This document shows, one piece after another, positions 8,466 through 16,674 of a stretch of DNA of 40,254 bases (positions are counted from its first letter, which is position 1; the number at the start of each line of letters is the position of its first letter). The stretch is from CAZSWR01 sp964610885. GTDB taxonomy: Bacteria; Bacteroidota; Ignavibacteria; Kapaibacteriales; UBA2268. The DNA lies in NCBI GenBank assembly GCA_964610885.1, contig CAZSWR010000022.1, positions 1 to 40,254 on the forward strand, read 5' to 3'. The notes beneath the pieces were generated by a model. It was not told the DNA's origin. It saw only the letters and a list, made by a program, of their open reading frames with translations, and searched no databases. The position numbers and the translations under genes were made by a program.

Positions 8466-9974
8466 ATGATAGACCCGAATTTTTTAAAAGAATTTTTGAA
8501 CCAGCTCGCGAACAGCCTCGGTTTATTCAAAGCGGAAACAGCGCTTGCCGTAACGTTCCTTGCTGCTCTTCTATTCGATCTCGCCTTTAAAAAGACAAGA
8601 AATGCCGCCGCGGTCGTTGCGCTTGTTGGCTTTGCTGTAACGGGATTCTTCCTTTGCAGCTCTTCTGCCGCCAACGACACCATATTCTCGAACATGCTTG
8701 CAGTGGACCCATTCGGCAATTTCTTCAAATTTATCATACTGATAACCAGCGCGCTCATCGTTGTCATTTCTTTCTTCTCGAAAGAACTATACACCGAAGG
8801 CCGCACGCTTGGCGAATACTATTCTCTGATCGTCGGTATGACCTTCGGTATGTTCCTGCTCGTGGGCGCCACAAACCTGATCATGGTGTACCTGGCCATC
8901 GAAACGATGAGTCTTTCGTCCTACGTTTTGGCAGGATATACGAAGGAAGTTCGCCGCTCGAGCGAAGCATCGTTGAAATACGTGATCTTCGGCGCGGTTT
9001 CCTCAGGTATCATGATCTATGGTATGTCTCTCATGTTTGGCCTCACCGGTTCGCTCGAGATTGCAGACATCGCCAAGGTTATCGGTTCGATGCCCCAAAA
9101 CAATGCAATTGTAGTCGTCATCTCGTCGCTTATGATATTTTCCGGTATTGCATACAAAATTTCGGCCGTCCCCTTCCACTTCTGGACTCCTGACGTGTAC
9201 GAAGGATCGCCCGTTACGATCACTGCATTTCTTTCGATTGCCTCGAAAGCGGCCGGATTCGCAATCCTGATTCGCTTCATCAAACTCGGTTTCTCGACCG
9301 GTGGAGATGCCTGGGCAATTATCGGCCAAATGGATTGGACATTTATCATCGCACTCCTTTCCGTACTGACGATGACGATTGGGAACCTGGTGGCCGTTTG
9401 GCAAAACAATATGAAAAGACTGCTTGCATACTCGTCGATTGCCCACGCCGGATATATGCTCATGGGCGTAACGGTGATGACATCGACCGGTGTGTCGTCT
9501 GTCTTGATTTACTTCTTCATGTACATGCTGATGAATATGGGAGCGTTCTTCTTCGTGCTTCTGATTGCCAACAAGATTGGTAGCGAAGAACTCGAGGACT
9601 ACACAGGCCTGGCCTATCGCGCCCCAATCCTTTGCGTCTGCATGGTTGTATTCTTGATCTCGCTCGCGGGGCTTCCCCCCACGGCCGGCTTCATCGGCAA
9701 GTTGAACGTGTTTTCGGCTGTGCTTGCCAAAGATGGATATTTGTGGCTCGCAGTGGTTGGCGTTTTGAACAGTGTCGTGTCGCTTTACTACTATGCGAAA
9801 GTTATGCGCAACATGTTCCTCCGCAGCTCCGAAAATACTGAGAAGATCAGTTTTTCGCTGACCAGCACAATTATTATCATTGCCCTCGCAGTGCCGAATA
9901 TCGTGTTTGGACTCTTCTTCGACCCGATCGTTAATTGGGCACAGAAATCTGTTGCAATGTTCTTCATTCAATAG
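8466..9974 (+). CDS. nuoN: NADH-quinone oxidoreductase subunit N
   Basis: This 502-residue antiporter-like subunit is the pump closest to the NuoJKH connection. Features include LVGATNLIMVYLAIETMSLSSYVLAGY, the ASLKYVIFGAVSSGIMIYGMS helix, KISAVPFHFWTPDVYEGSP and KRLLAYSSIAHAGYMLMGV. It is the last nuo gene and is followed 17 bp later by an intrinsic terminator, so the operon ends here. Confidence 0.97.
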   Translation: MIDPNFLKEFLNQLANSLGLFKAETALAVTFLAALLFDLAFKKTRNAAAVVALVGFAVTGFFLCSSSAANDTIFSNMLAVDPFGNFFKFIILITSALIVVISFFSKELYTEGRTLGEYYSLIVGMTFGMFLLVGATNLIMVYLAIETMSLSSYVLAGYTKEVRRSSEASLKYVIFGAVSSGIMIYGMSLMFGLTGSLEIADIAKVIGSMPQNNAIVVVISSLMIFSGIAYKISAVPFHFWTPDVYEGSPVTITAFLSIASKAAGFAILIRFIKLGFSTGGDAWAIIGQMDWTFIIALLSVLTMTIGNLVAVWQNNMKRLLAYSSIAHAGYMLMGVTVMTSTGVSSVLIYFFMYMLMNMGAFFFVLLIANKIGSEELEDYTGLAYRAPILCVCMVVFLISLAGLPPTAGFIGKLNVFSAVLAKDGYLWLAVVGVLNSVVSLYYYAKVMRNMFLRSSENTEKISFSLTSTIIIIALAVPNIVFGLFFDPIVNWAQKSVAMFFIQ

Positions 9975-9991
9975 ACTTGCCAATATATTAT

Positions 9992-10028
9992 AAAAAGCCT
10001 GTCATTTTTTTTGGCAGGCTTTTTTTTT
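9992..10028 (+). terminator. Intrinsic terminator of the nuo operon
   Basis: AAAAAGCCTGTCA (9992-10004) pairs with TGGCAGGCTTTTT, with one T-G wobble, around a T-rich loop. It is followed by a run of T to 10028. This is a textbook rho-independent terminator directly after nuoN. Confidence 0.92.
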
Positions 10029-10131
10029 ATTTGGTAATATGATTTATTTTTTGTAGATTATTAAGTGATATTTTTTTAGTATTATTTAGAATATTATTAG
10101 ATTAATTGAGTATTGAATAACAGGAGGAGAA

Positions 10132-10365
10132 ATGGAAGTTCCAACGTCATCGCACCCGAATTGGAAAATAATCATCGGAGAACAATCGAATGTTCAATTC
10201 GATTTTTTGGCGACAAAGATACTTCTTGGCAGGCTTCACCTCAGGTACAAGCAAGAACCTGCTTCGTTAAACTCGTGTATCGAAGAGCTTCGAGATTTTT
10301 TCATCAAAAATGAAAACCAGCCCAAAGTGGTTTCCGACCTAAATAAAATCTTTAATAACAAGTAA
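10132..10365 (+). CDS. Small protein of unknown function
   Basis: The 77-residue protein starts at the ATG at 10132, supported by GGAGG at 10123-10127. It is soluble and mostly helical in appearance, with a LATKILLGRLHLRYKQ segment and an acidic/basic helical C-terminus ending KIFNNK. No domain is recognised. It ends 12 bp before the next gene and is almost certainly co-transcribed with it after the nuo terminator, so the two probably act together. Confidence 0.7.
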   Translation: MEVPTSSHPNWKIIIGEQSNVQFDFLATKILLGRLHLRYKQEPASLNSCIEELRDFFIKNENQPKVVSDLNKIFNNK

Positions 10366-10377
10366 AGAGTTAAGAAA

Positions 10378-11358
10378 ATGGAAAAAAGAATGTATAGCCT
10401 CGAAGAAACCATCGAAGCAATTAATTCCGGCAAATCATTGATTCTGGCTGCCGACGAGAAAGCACTCGCAAAACTGCCCCGTGGCAATTGGATTGCCGGT
10501 ACAATCCCCTATTTTATTGGGCAGGATGGAGGCCTTTTCTCTCAGGATAAAGTTTATATTACTGAGTTACCGGATTTTGCAGCTTCCTTCGAAATTAAAA
10601 TCTATGATGAGAACAATATTTCAAGTATTTATAAAGACGCCAAGCCTAATGGTTTTTCATTTTTAATCATCCCCGGATTCAGCGGGATACACCAGAAGTT
10701 TGCCTTGGAAGCCACCTCATTTGATAACTTTGCTGTTAGCCCACTTATCGGATGGATTGCCGGGTTCGACCTTGGCAACAATAACGCCTCGGCGAAGGTT
10801 TTTGACGGCCGCAAAGCCGAAGCCTTCGACGGGAAAGCAATCGCTTTCCATATCGAATTGCCCGCAGACAAACACGTCGATATCCAGATTGTCAATATCT
10901 TCAAACCGGGATCTGGCGATTCGATCTCCTTCCCCAAGGATGGATTCGTCGCATCAACCGCAATCGTTAACGGCAAAGAAGTGAATTTTGCCGATTACAT
11001 CACCTCCACCAACGTCAACATCCAATATCCGCTTGTGGCCGATTTGTATGGAGCCATGATCAATACCAGCTTCCAATCCATCGACCAAGAAAAGAAAGAA
11101 GTACACTTCTATGCTCCTGTCTTCAAGGGAGTGGAATACAAGGTGGGCGGCTACATTGAGGACTACGTAACAGAGTTTCTGTCGCACCTGCCAGAAAAGA
11201 TCGATGGCCATATATTTTTCTCATGTAATTGCATTCTGAATTATCTATACGCCGGTTTGGAAGGCAAGAAAACCGGCAATGCAACCGGCCCGATCACGTT
11301 TGGCGAAATCGCATATCAGTTGCTCAATCAGACGATGGTATTCCTTTCGATTGATTAA
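10378..11358 (+). CDS. Uncharacterised cytoplasmic protein, possibly FIST/DUF6976-like
   Basis: This 326-residue protein has no signal peptide or membrane segment. The N-terminal LILAADEKALAKLPRGNWIAGTIPYF region and the C-terminal FFSCNCILNYLYAGLE and GPITFGEIAYQLLNQT segments recall, from memory, a family of bacterial proteins annotated DUF6976. Such proteins also resemble the ends of FIST sensory domains. The CxC (SCNC, about residues 279-282) and the following FGEIAYQ motif are the most distinctive elements and could form a ligand or metal site, which is inference. The ATG at 10378 lies 12 bp after the upstream small gene. A stretch of about 700 bp without a gene follows. Confidence 0.65.
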   Translation: MEKRMYSLEETIEAINSGKSLILAADEKALAKLPRGNWIAGTIPYFIGQDGGLFSQDKVYITELPDFAASFEIKIYDENNISSIYKDAKPNGFSFLIIPGFSGIHQKFALEATSFDNFAVSPLIGWIAGFDLGNNNASAKVFDGRKAEAFDGKAIAFHIELPADKHVDIQIVNIFKPGSGDSISFPKDGFVASTAIVNGKEVNFADYITSTNVNIQYPLVADLYGAMINTSFQSIDQEKKEVHFYAPVFKGVEYKVGGYIEDYVTEFLSHLPEKIDGHIFFSCNCILNYLYAGLEGKKTGNATGPITFGEIAYQLLNQTMVFLSID

Positions 11359-11417
11359 TGAACAAAGATTCTACTACTCTCCAAGGCGTCTTATTTAGGG
11401 ACTCCTTTTTTGTTTTC

Positions 11418-11752
11418 GGTTCTATAGCGTTCTGTGTGGGTATTAAACTCAATATACAAGAATTCATTAACCTTATTGTATCGAAACAGAAATCGAAACT
11501 CAAATAATCATTATCTTCTCAATATTTCACATAGTTATCAATAACACACCCCTAAATCCCCTCTTCCTAGAGGGGACTTTAAAAAACATATTTTGTTACA
11601 CTAATAATATATTTAGATGGATTCTTATCACCCTCTAATAAGAGGGGGTTAGGGGGTGTGTCATACAATGAGATTGACATGAAATAATTTTATAAAAAAT
11701 AGTTACCACTTCTTTGTTTATTGACGGTACCCACACAAAACGATATGGAACC
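11418..11752. repeat. 335-bp element bounded by 25-nt imperfect inverted repeats
   Basis: Left arm 11418-11442 begins GGTTCTATAGCGTTCTGTGT and ends GGGTA. The reverse complement of 11728-11752 begins GGTTCCATATCGTTTTGTGT and ends GGGTA. The arms differ at three of 25 positions. A second, inner inverted repeat lies inside. No transposase gene is present. It may be a MITE-like or extragenic palindromic element. The outer arms also contain the TACCCACACA motif that recurs elsewhere in the window. Confidence 0.6.
11544..11661. repeat. Inner inverted repeat of the CCCCTAAATCCCC type
   Basis: ACACACCCCTAAATCCCC (continuing TCTT, 11544-11565) is matched in inverse by AAGAGGGGGTTAGGGGGTGT (continuing GT, 11640-11661) with few mismatches. 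Each arm also folds on itself (CCCCTC with GAGGGG, and CCCTCT with AGAGGG). Similar C-rich extragenic repeats are common in FCB-group genomes. Confidence 0.55.
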
Positions 11753-11927
11753 CCATTTTTCGTTTTCATTGCCAATCGCTCAGCAACCCAGAGAAAATAT
11801 TTTCTGATAACAAAAATTTACTTTCATACGTAATGAAATTAAGGTTATTTTTGAAATTGCATAAATTACAATTATGCAAGGAAATAATCTATGGGCTGCC
11901 CAAATTTGTTTGTGTTTTAAGCAGTCC

Positions 11928-11953
11928 CGTTTCGGGTTGCACATCCCGAAGCG
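11928..11953 (+). promoter_or_regulatory. Hairpin in the ftsH upstream leader
   Basis: CGTTTCGGG (11928-11936) pairs with CCCGAAGCG (11945-11953) with one T-G wobble and an 8-nt loop. It lies about 105 bp before the ftsH ATG, in a segment that is much richer in GC than its surroundings. It could be a regulatory leader structure. No known riboswitch is recognised. Confidence 0.3.
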
Positions 11954-12056
11954 AACGCAGCGCGGCGCGTCAATCCATGAATTTCGTCGATGTTGCGTCT
12001 ATAAAATTTTAAATTGTGCTTTGAAAACAAAGCAATTTGCGGAGGAAACTTTTTTT

Positions 12057-14081
12057 ATGTCGGAAAACAATATGAAGAAACCGGACAAGAATCGAAAGAA
12101 CTCGCCCTACGGACAGGGAGACGACCAAGGCCAAATGAAAAATATGCGTTTCGTATTTATTTGGCTGATAATTTTAGGCGGTATCGTTACTTTATACATG
12201 GCATTCAACCCGGCTACTCGCGGAGAGTGGCCTCTACCCTATTCAAAATATTCTGAATTGCTCAACGAAGGACTGATTCGAAGCGGCCGTGTGGTCAAAA
12301 GCCAATTGAACGACTACGAATTCCACGGCGAGCTTCGCGAACCCGTTAGCATGAACATCGACGGCCAATACCACGACGTCAAAATGTTCGTAACCAAACT
12401 TGGTGTGCTGGACTCATCTACCGAAAAGCTTTGGGAAACGAAAGGCGTCTCCTGGACCTACGAACAGGCAGACAACACTTTCATTAGTTTGCTTTCGTTC
12501 CTTCCGTGGTTAGTTTTGATTGGATTCTTGATTTTCTTTTTGCGACGAATGCAAAACGGCGGGGGCGGATCGAAGGGTTTGTTCTCATTTGGGAAGGCTC
12601 GCGTCCGTCTCCAAGGGGCCGATGGCCAGCCGAAAGTTACGTTCGAGGACGTGGCAGGCGCCGACGAAGCAAAATATGAATTGCAGGAAATCATTGAATT
12701 CCTTCGCGACCCGATGAAATTCCAACGCCTCGGCGGTAAAATTCCTCGCGGCGTCCTCCTGCTCGGCCCTCCAGGAACCGGCAAGACATTGCTCGCACGC
12801 GCAGTCGCCGGCGAGGCAGATGTGCCCTTCTTCTCGATTTCCGGCGCTGACTTCGTCGAGATGTTTGTCGGCGTGGGCGCAAGCCGTGTGCGCGACCTTT
12901 TCGACCAAGCCAAGAAGAGCGCCCCGTGCCTGGTCTTTATCGACGAAATAGATGCCGTCGGACGCCAGCGCGGCGCAGGACTTGGCGGCGGCCACGACGA
13001 ACGCGAGCAGACACTGAACCAATTGCTCGTCGAGATGGACGGATTCGAACAGAATAGCGGAGTAATCATTATCGCTGCCACCAACCGGCCAGACGTACTC
13101 GACCCGGCCTTGCTTCGCCCCGGTAGGTTCGACCGCCAAGTGGTGGTTGACCGCCCAGACGTCAAGGGCCGCGAGGGTATCTTCAAGGTGCACGTTAAAA
13201 AATTGCCTCTGGCCGACGATGTCAATTTGGAAGTACTCGCAAGGGGCACTCCCGGATTCTCCGGCGCAGATATTGCCAACTTGGTGAACGAAGCGGCTTT
13301 GCTCGCTGCTCGCCGAAACAGCAACACCGTTACGATGTACGACTTCGAGAACGCAAAAGACAAGGTGATGATGGGCACAGAACGCCGCAGCATGGTGCTT
13401 TCGGACAAAGAAAAAGAAAACACTGCGTACCACGAGATGGGCCACGCTCTGCTCGGCAAATTCTTAGACAATTCCGACCCGGTGCACAAAGTAACAATTA
13501 TTCCTCGCGGTATGGCGCTCGGCCTGACGTGGTATCTGCCGGTCGAAGACCATCACACATACTCCCGCGAATATATGGAAACCCGAATCGCAGTCGCTTT
13601 GGGCGGCCGAGCAGCCGAAATGATCATCTTCAATCAGCTCTCCACAGGCGCTGCGAACGATTTGGAACAAGCCACGAAAATCGCCCGTAAAATGGTCTGC
13701 GATTGGGGCATGAGCGATGCCGTTGGCCCGGTGAAATATGCCAACCAACACGAAGAGGTATTCCTTGGCCGCGAAATTTCGCAACCGAGGGAACACAGCG
13801 AACTCACAGCCCAGCTGATCGATACCGAAGTCCGCAAGATATTGCTCGAGCAGCACGAACGCGCTCTTAAGACTCTTAAGGACAATATCGAAGTGCTCCA
13901 CCGCTCGTCGAAGATATTGCTCGAACGCGAAGTGCTCGACGGCGAGGAATTGGACAAAATCATCAAAGGCGAGGAATTAGCTCCATTTTCGTTGCACCAG
14001 CTCAATGCAATGCGCTCGGTTGTAGCGCAAAGCCCTGACAGCCCTAATGGCGAGCAAACTCCGCCTGCCGATGGCAAATAG
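12057..14081 (+). CDS. ftsH: ATP-dependent zinc metalloprotease FtsH
   Basis: This 674-residue membrane-anchored AAA+ protease degrades unassembled or damaged membrane proteins and regulators. Two transmembrane segments (about 32-50 and 142-162) flank a periplasmic domain. The AAA domain has Walker A GPPGTGKT (237-244), Walker B LVFIDEIDA (about 292-300) and the second region of homology with RPGRFDRQ. The zinc site is HEMGH (459-463) with a third ligand Asp535 in GAANDLEQAT. The frame is open upstream to an ATG at 11874, but GGAGG at 12041-12045 and the usual FtsH N-terminus favour the ATG at 12057. The C-terminus is Pro/Ser-rich, as in many homologues. Confidence 0.97.
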   Translation: MSENNMKKPDKNRKNSPYGQGDDQGQMKNMRFVFIWLIILGGIVTLYMAFNPATRGEWPLPYSKYSELLNEGLIRSGRVVKSQLNDYEFHGELREPVSMNIDGQYHDVKMFVTKLGVLDSSTEKLWETKGVSWTYEQADNTFISLLSFLPWLVLIGFLIFFLRRMQNGGGGSKGLFSFGKARVRLQGADGQPKVTFEDVAGADEAKYELQEIIEFLRDPMKFQRLGGKIPRGVLLLGPPGTGKTLLARAVAGEADVPFFSISGADFVEMFVGVGASRVRDLFDQAKKSAPCLVFIDEIDAVGRQRGAGLGGGHDEREQTLNQLLVEMDGFEQNSGVIIIAATNRPDVLDPALLRPGRFDRQVVVDRPDVKGREGIFKVHVKKLPLADDVNLEVLARGTPGFSGADIANLVNEAALLAARRNSNTVTMYDFENAKDKVMMGTERRSMVLSDKEKENTAYHEMGHALLGKFLDNSDPVHKVTIIPRGMALGLTWYLPVEDHHTYSREYMETRIAVALGGRAAEMIIFNQLSTGAANDLEQATKIARKMVCDWGMSDAVGPVKYANQHEEVFLGREISQPREHSELTAQLIDTEVRKILLEQHERALKTLKDNIEVLHRSSKILLEREVLDGEELDKIIKGEELAPFSLHQLNAMRSVVAQSPDSPNGEQTPPADGK

Positions 14082-14211
14082 GCAAAAAGATGAGCATTGT
14101 TCAAGTGTAACCATGAGCTGATCTCCGATGATTGGAAGTATCATGTGAAATTTCGCTTTGAAAGTGTAGAAATATTTATTAAATTTGTAATCTGTATTAT
14201 TGAAATACAGC

Positions 14212-14288
14212 GGGCCTGTAGCTCAGTCGGTTAGAGCAACGGACTCATAATCCGTCGGCCGTGGGTTCAAGTCCCTCCGGGCCCACCA
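14212..14288 (+). tRNA. tRNA with CAU anticodon (elongator Met or Ile2)
   Basis: A 77-nt cloverleaf includes an encoded CCA. The acceptor is GGGCCTG/CGGGCCC, the D stem GCTC/GAGC, the anticodon stem ACGGA/TCCGT with loop CTCATAA (anticodon CAT at 14246-14248), and the T arm GTGGG-TTCAAGT-CCCTC. The loop is not CTCATAACCC-like as in initiator tRNA, so this is an elongator Met tRNA or the Ile2 tRNA whose wobble C is modified to lysidine; the sequence alone does not decide. The T stem has a T-T mismatch at its second pair. Confidence 0.93.
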
Positions 14289-14289
14289 A

Positions 14290-14319
14290 CCTCAAGCTGA
14301 ATCGCTTGGGGTTTTTTTT
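14290..14319 (+). terminator. Intrinsic terminator after the tRNA
   Basis: CCTCAAGC (14290-14297) and GCTTGGGG (14304-14311) form an 8-bp stem with one T-G pair and a 6-nt loop, followed by eight T. It ends the tRNA transcript just before nth. Confidence 0.88.
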
Positions 14320-14343
14320 AATCATTATGCAATTTCCTCTTAA

Positions 14344-15000
14344 ATGAAAAGTATTAATAAATACGAAAAAATCATCGAACTGCTCGAAACTGAGTACCCG
14401 GGAGCCACAATCATGTTGGAATTCTCGTCCCCTTTCGAGCTGCTTGTCGCAACTATTCTTTCGGCCCAATGCACCGACGAACGAGTTAACAAAGTTTCGA
14501 AAGAACTTTTCGCAGTGATTTCCACGCCCGAAGATTTTGCCCGCATCGAGCCGGAAGCATTGGAAAGATTGATATTCTCCACCGGGTTCTTCAGGGCAAA
14601 AGCGAAAAACCTTATCGCAGCATCACAAATGTTAGTCAAAGAGTATGACGGAAAGGTACCCGGCACAATCGAAGAATTAACTCGCTTGCCCGGAGTTGGC
14701 CGGAAAACTGCGAACGTCGTTCTGGGGCATATTTTTGGAGTTCCATCGGTCGTCGTCGATACACACGTCGGGCGGCTGGCGTTCAGGCTGGGCATCACGA
14801 AAAGCTTGGATCCTGAAACTGCCGAATCAGACATCATGGCCGCCCTCCCCGAAGGGAAATGGACCGCAGTGAACCATTTATTCATTTCGCATGGGCGCCG
14901 CGTTTGCACCTCTCGGAAAGCGAAATGCAACGAATGCGTACTCGGGTCCCTTTGCCCGAAACACGACGAAAAAGCCGTTAAAGCGAAAAGGAGCAAATAA
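14344..15000 (+). CDS. nth: Endonuclease III (DNA N-glycosylase / AP lyase)
   Basis: This 218-residue base-excision-repair enzyme removes oxidised pyrimidines. The helix-hairpin-helix LPGVGRKTANVV contains the catalytic Lys, and the catalytic Asp lies in VVVDTHVGRLAFRLG. The C-terminal [4Fe-4S] motif C-x6-C-x2-C-x5-C is intact (CTSRKAKCNECVLGSLC). The early DERVNKVS stretch also matches the family. The stop codon overlaps the nadD start by one base (TAATG), so the two are translationally coupled. Length is normal. Confidence 0.96.
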   Translation: MKSINKYEKIIELLETEYPGATIMLEFSSPFELLVATILSAQCTDERVNKVSKELFAVISTPEDFARIEPEALERLIFSTGFFRAKAKNLIAASQMLVKEYDGKVPGTIEELTRLPGVGRKTANVVLGHIFGVPSVVVDTHVGRLAFRLGITKSLDPETAESDIMAALPEGKWTAVNHLFISHGRRVCTSRKAKCNECVLGSLCPKHDEKAVKAKRSK

Positions 15001-15608
15001 TGGAAAAAATTGGATTCATGGGCGGCTCTTTCGACCCGATTCACCACGGACACTTAATTATGGCCAGCATTTTCGTCGAGCACCTCGGATTGGACTACTG
15101 CTATTTCGTTCCGGCGAAGGTCTCCCCTTTCAAGACGAATACAGGCGCCATTGATACTGCTTCGCATAGATTTAATATGGTCGAATTGGCAATCGCTGGC
15201 GACAACAGATTCCGCGTGGACGATTTTGAAATTTCCAACGATTCAGTTTCATATACATATTTAACCGTTGAGCATTTCAAATCAATCCATCCAATAGCGC
15301 AGCTTTTCATGCTCATCGGCACTGACCAGGCCGTAAAGTTCGACTCGTGGAGGAAACACGATCAGATTATCGACAACGTACAGGTTGCCATTGCCGGCCG
15401 CCTCGGGAATTCGGAATCCGACGCCCGAATCGATGCAATATGGAAGCGCCACGGCAAGCAGCCACTTTTCATACCAACGCCCGAAATCGAAATATCGTCG
15501 CAAATGCTCCGCTCGCGCCTGGCCAAAGGTTTGAGCATTGAATACTTCGTACCGAAAGATGTCGCAGAATATGCCACCAAATGTGGTATATACCGAACAG
15601 ACTGCTGA
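15000..15608 (+). CDS. nadD: Nicotinate-nucleotide adenylyltransferase
   Basis: This 202-residue cytoplasmic enzyme transfers AMP to nicotinate mononucleotide to form deamido-NAD. It has the nucleotidyltransferase signature GGSFDPIHHGHL at residues about 8-19 and a C-terminal ISSQMLRSRLAKG segment equivalent to the conserved ISSTxIR motif. The middle VEHFKSIHPIAQLFMLIGTDQA matches the family. The ATG shares its A with the TAA of nth. No clear terminator follows; the downstream 370 bp carry repeats only. Confidence 0.95.
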   Translation: MEKIGFMGGSFDPIHHGHLIMASIFVEHLGLDYCYFVPAKVSPFKTNTGAIDTASHRFNMVELAIAGDNRFRVDDFEISNDSVSYTYLTVEHFKSIHPIAQLFMLIGTDQAVKFDSWRKHDQIIDNVQVAIAGRLGNSESDARIDAIWKRHGKQPLFIPTPEIEISSQMLRSRLAKGLSIEYFVPKDVAEYATKCGIYRTDC

Positions 15609-15978
15609 ATAATTACAAGATGTGCATTAAACCCATTGCTTACATAACGGTAAGTCTTTGAAATATCGACAAATCCCCCAACCCTGCTTTGCCCAAGGGG
15701 GCCAAAAAAACAATAACTACGTAAAGTACTGATAATACTAGAGATATGAGCGCACTCGATGGGGCTGTATCATAAGTGTCATTCTGAACGAAGTGAAGAA
15801 TCCATGCCATTCATAAGTCCTTGCTAATAATGGATGTTTCACTTCGTTCAACATGATCAAAAACAGTTTTTCGGACTTTTGAGACAGCCCCTTGGCACAA
15901 CTTTACTAATTCAACAGGCTCTTAGAAAAACCCACACAAAGCTTATTTAAATCAAATAAAGTATTACATATTACCCGT
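15609..15978. other. Non-coding stretch holding a MITE-like element
   Basis: This is the convergent space between nadD and the minus-strand flavin reductase-rubredoxin gene. It holds a C-rich/G-rich hairpin near 15674-15702 (ATCCCCCA ... AAGGGGGCC), the 131-bp inverted-repeat element at 15761-15891 and a single AACCCACACAAAGC motif at 15929-15942. No gene and no clear terminator is visible. Confidence 0.6.
15761..15891. mobile_element. 131-bp MITE-like remnant with 17-nt terminal inverted repeats
   Basis: The left end GGGGCTGTATCATAAGT (15761-15777) and the reverse complement of the right end, GGGGCTGTCTCAAAAGT (15875-15891), differ at two positions. This terminal sequence resembles the ends of several insertion-sequence families (from memory, IS1182-like). 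Inside lie TCATTCTGAACGAAGTGAAG and a partly complementary TTTCACTTCGTTCAACATGA, a widespread extragenic pair. No transposase and no clear target duplication is seen. Confidence 0.65.
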
Positions 15979-16674
15979 CTATTCCTTGTCGAATACATCC
16001 TTCCCGACGCCACAGATCGGGCAAGTCCAATCCTCGGGCAGATCCTCGAAGCGAGTGCCCGGGGCAATGCCATTGTCAGGGTCGCCCTTTTCGCTGTCGT
16101 AAACGTAGCCGCAGACGGCGCATTTGTAGCGTTCGCCGCTCGCAACGACTGGCTTTGCTTCATCTTTGTGCTGGACGTAAGTCGGGGCATTTTTCGGTGA
16201 GATGCCTTTGATCACTTCGCGGTAGTATTTGTATGTCAGTGGCGCGGCAGCGTCCGAGAGCACATCGCCGGAAACCATTCTCCCAACGAACATCACGTGC
16301 GTGCCCAAATCGGTCTCTTGCTCCACTTCGCACTCGAAGTATGCCAGCGCATTTTTCCTGACTATTGGCGCGCCTGTTTGCCCAGTGAAATAGTCCATAC
16401 CGGAGAATTTATCGAAATCGCGGCCAGATTTGAAACCGAAATGCCCGATAAACGCGAGGTCTGACTGCTCGCTGATGACGGTAACGGCAAAGACCTTGCT
16501 CGAGCGGATGAAATCGGTCGTTAGGTTGTTTTTGTTCGAGCAGACGGCAATCCGCGCCGGCTCGGCCGTTACTTGAAAAACAGTATTCGATATGTGCCCA
16601 TTCAATTTGCCGCCGTCTGTAGAACTAACGATATACAGTCCATAACTCAGTTTAAACAATGCTTCGATATTCAT
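15979..16674 (-). CDS. Flavin reductase-rubredoxin fusion (high-molecular-weight rubredoxin type)
   Basis: This 231-residue fusion has an FMN-binding flavin-reductase-like domain (about 1-165) with VCSNKNNLTTDFIRSSKVFAV and GHFGFKSGRDFDKF. It is joined to a C-terminal rubredoxin with the iron ligands CAVCGYVYD and CPICGVGKD and the usual PGTRFEDLPEDWTC between them. Related fusions in anaerobes pass electrons from NAD(P)H to flavodiiron proteins in oxygen or NO defence. That partner is not in this window, though a rubrerythrin is encoded 6 kb away. The ATG at 16674 has GAGGAG four bases upstream; the TTG at 16686 is less likely. It is divergent from the next gene across 231 bp. Confidence 0.9.
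   Translation of the reverse strand: MNIEALFKLSYGLYIVSSTDGGKLNGHISNTVFQVTAEPARIAVCSNKNNLTTDFIRSSKVFAVTVISEQSDLAFIGHFGFKSGRDFDKFSGMDYFTGQTGAPIVRKNALAYFECEVEQETDLGTHVMFVGRMVSGDVLSDAAAPLTYKYYREVIKGISPKNAPTYVQHKDEAKPVVASGERYKCAVCGYVYDSEKGDPDNGIAPGTRFEDLPEDWTCPICGVGKDVFDKE

Larger units (their letters stand above)
11359..12056. other. Non-coding stretch with nested inverted repeats and the ftsH leader
   Basis: About 700 bp lie between two plus-strand genes. No convincing gene is present. It contains an outer imperfect inverted repeat (11418-11442 / 11728-11752), an inner one (11544-11565 / 11640-11661), and a GC-rich segment (about 11920-11990) with a hairpin just before ftsH. The ftsH promoter presumably lies between about 11750 and 12040, but no consensus sites could be called with confidence. 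Confidence 0.6.

Noticed and set aside
11874..12056. Extra 61 N-terminal residues for FtsH
   Set aside because: The extension has no FtsH-like sequence, and GGAGG at 12041-12045 points to the ATG at 12057.
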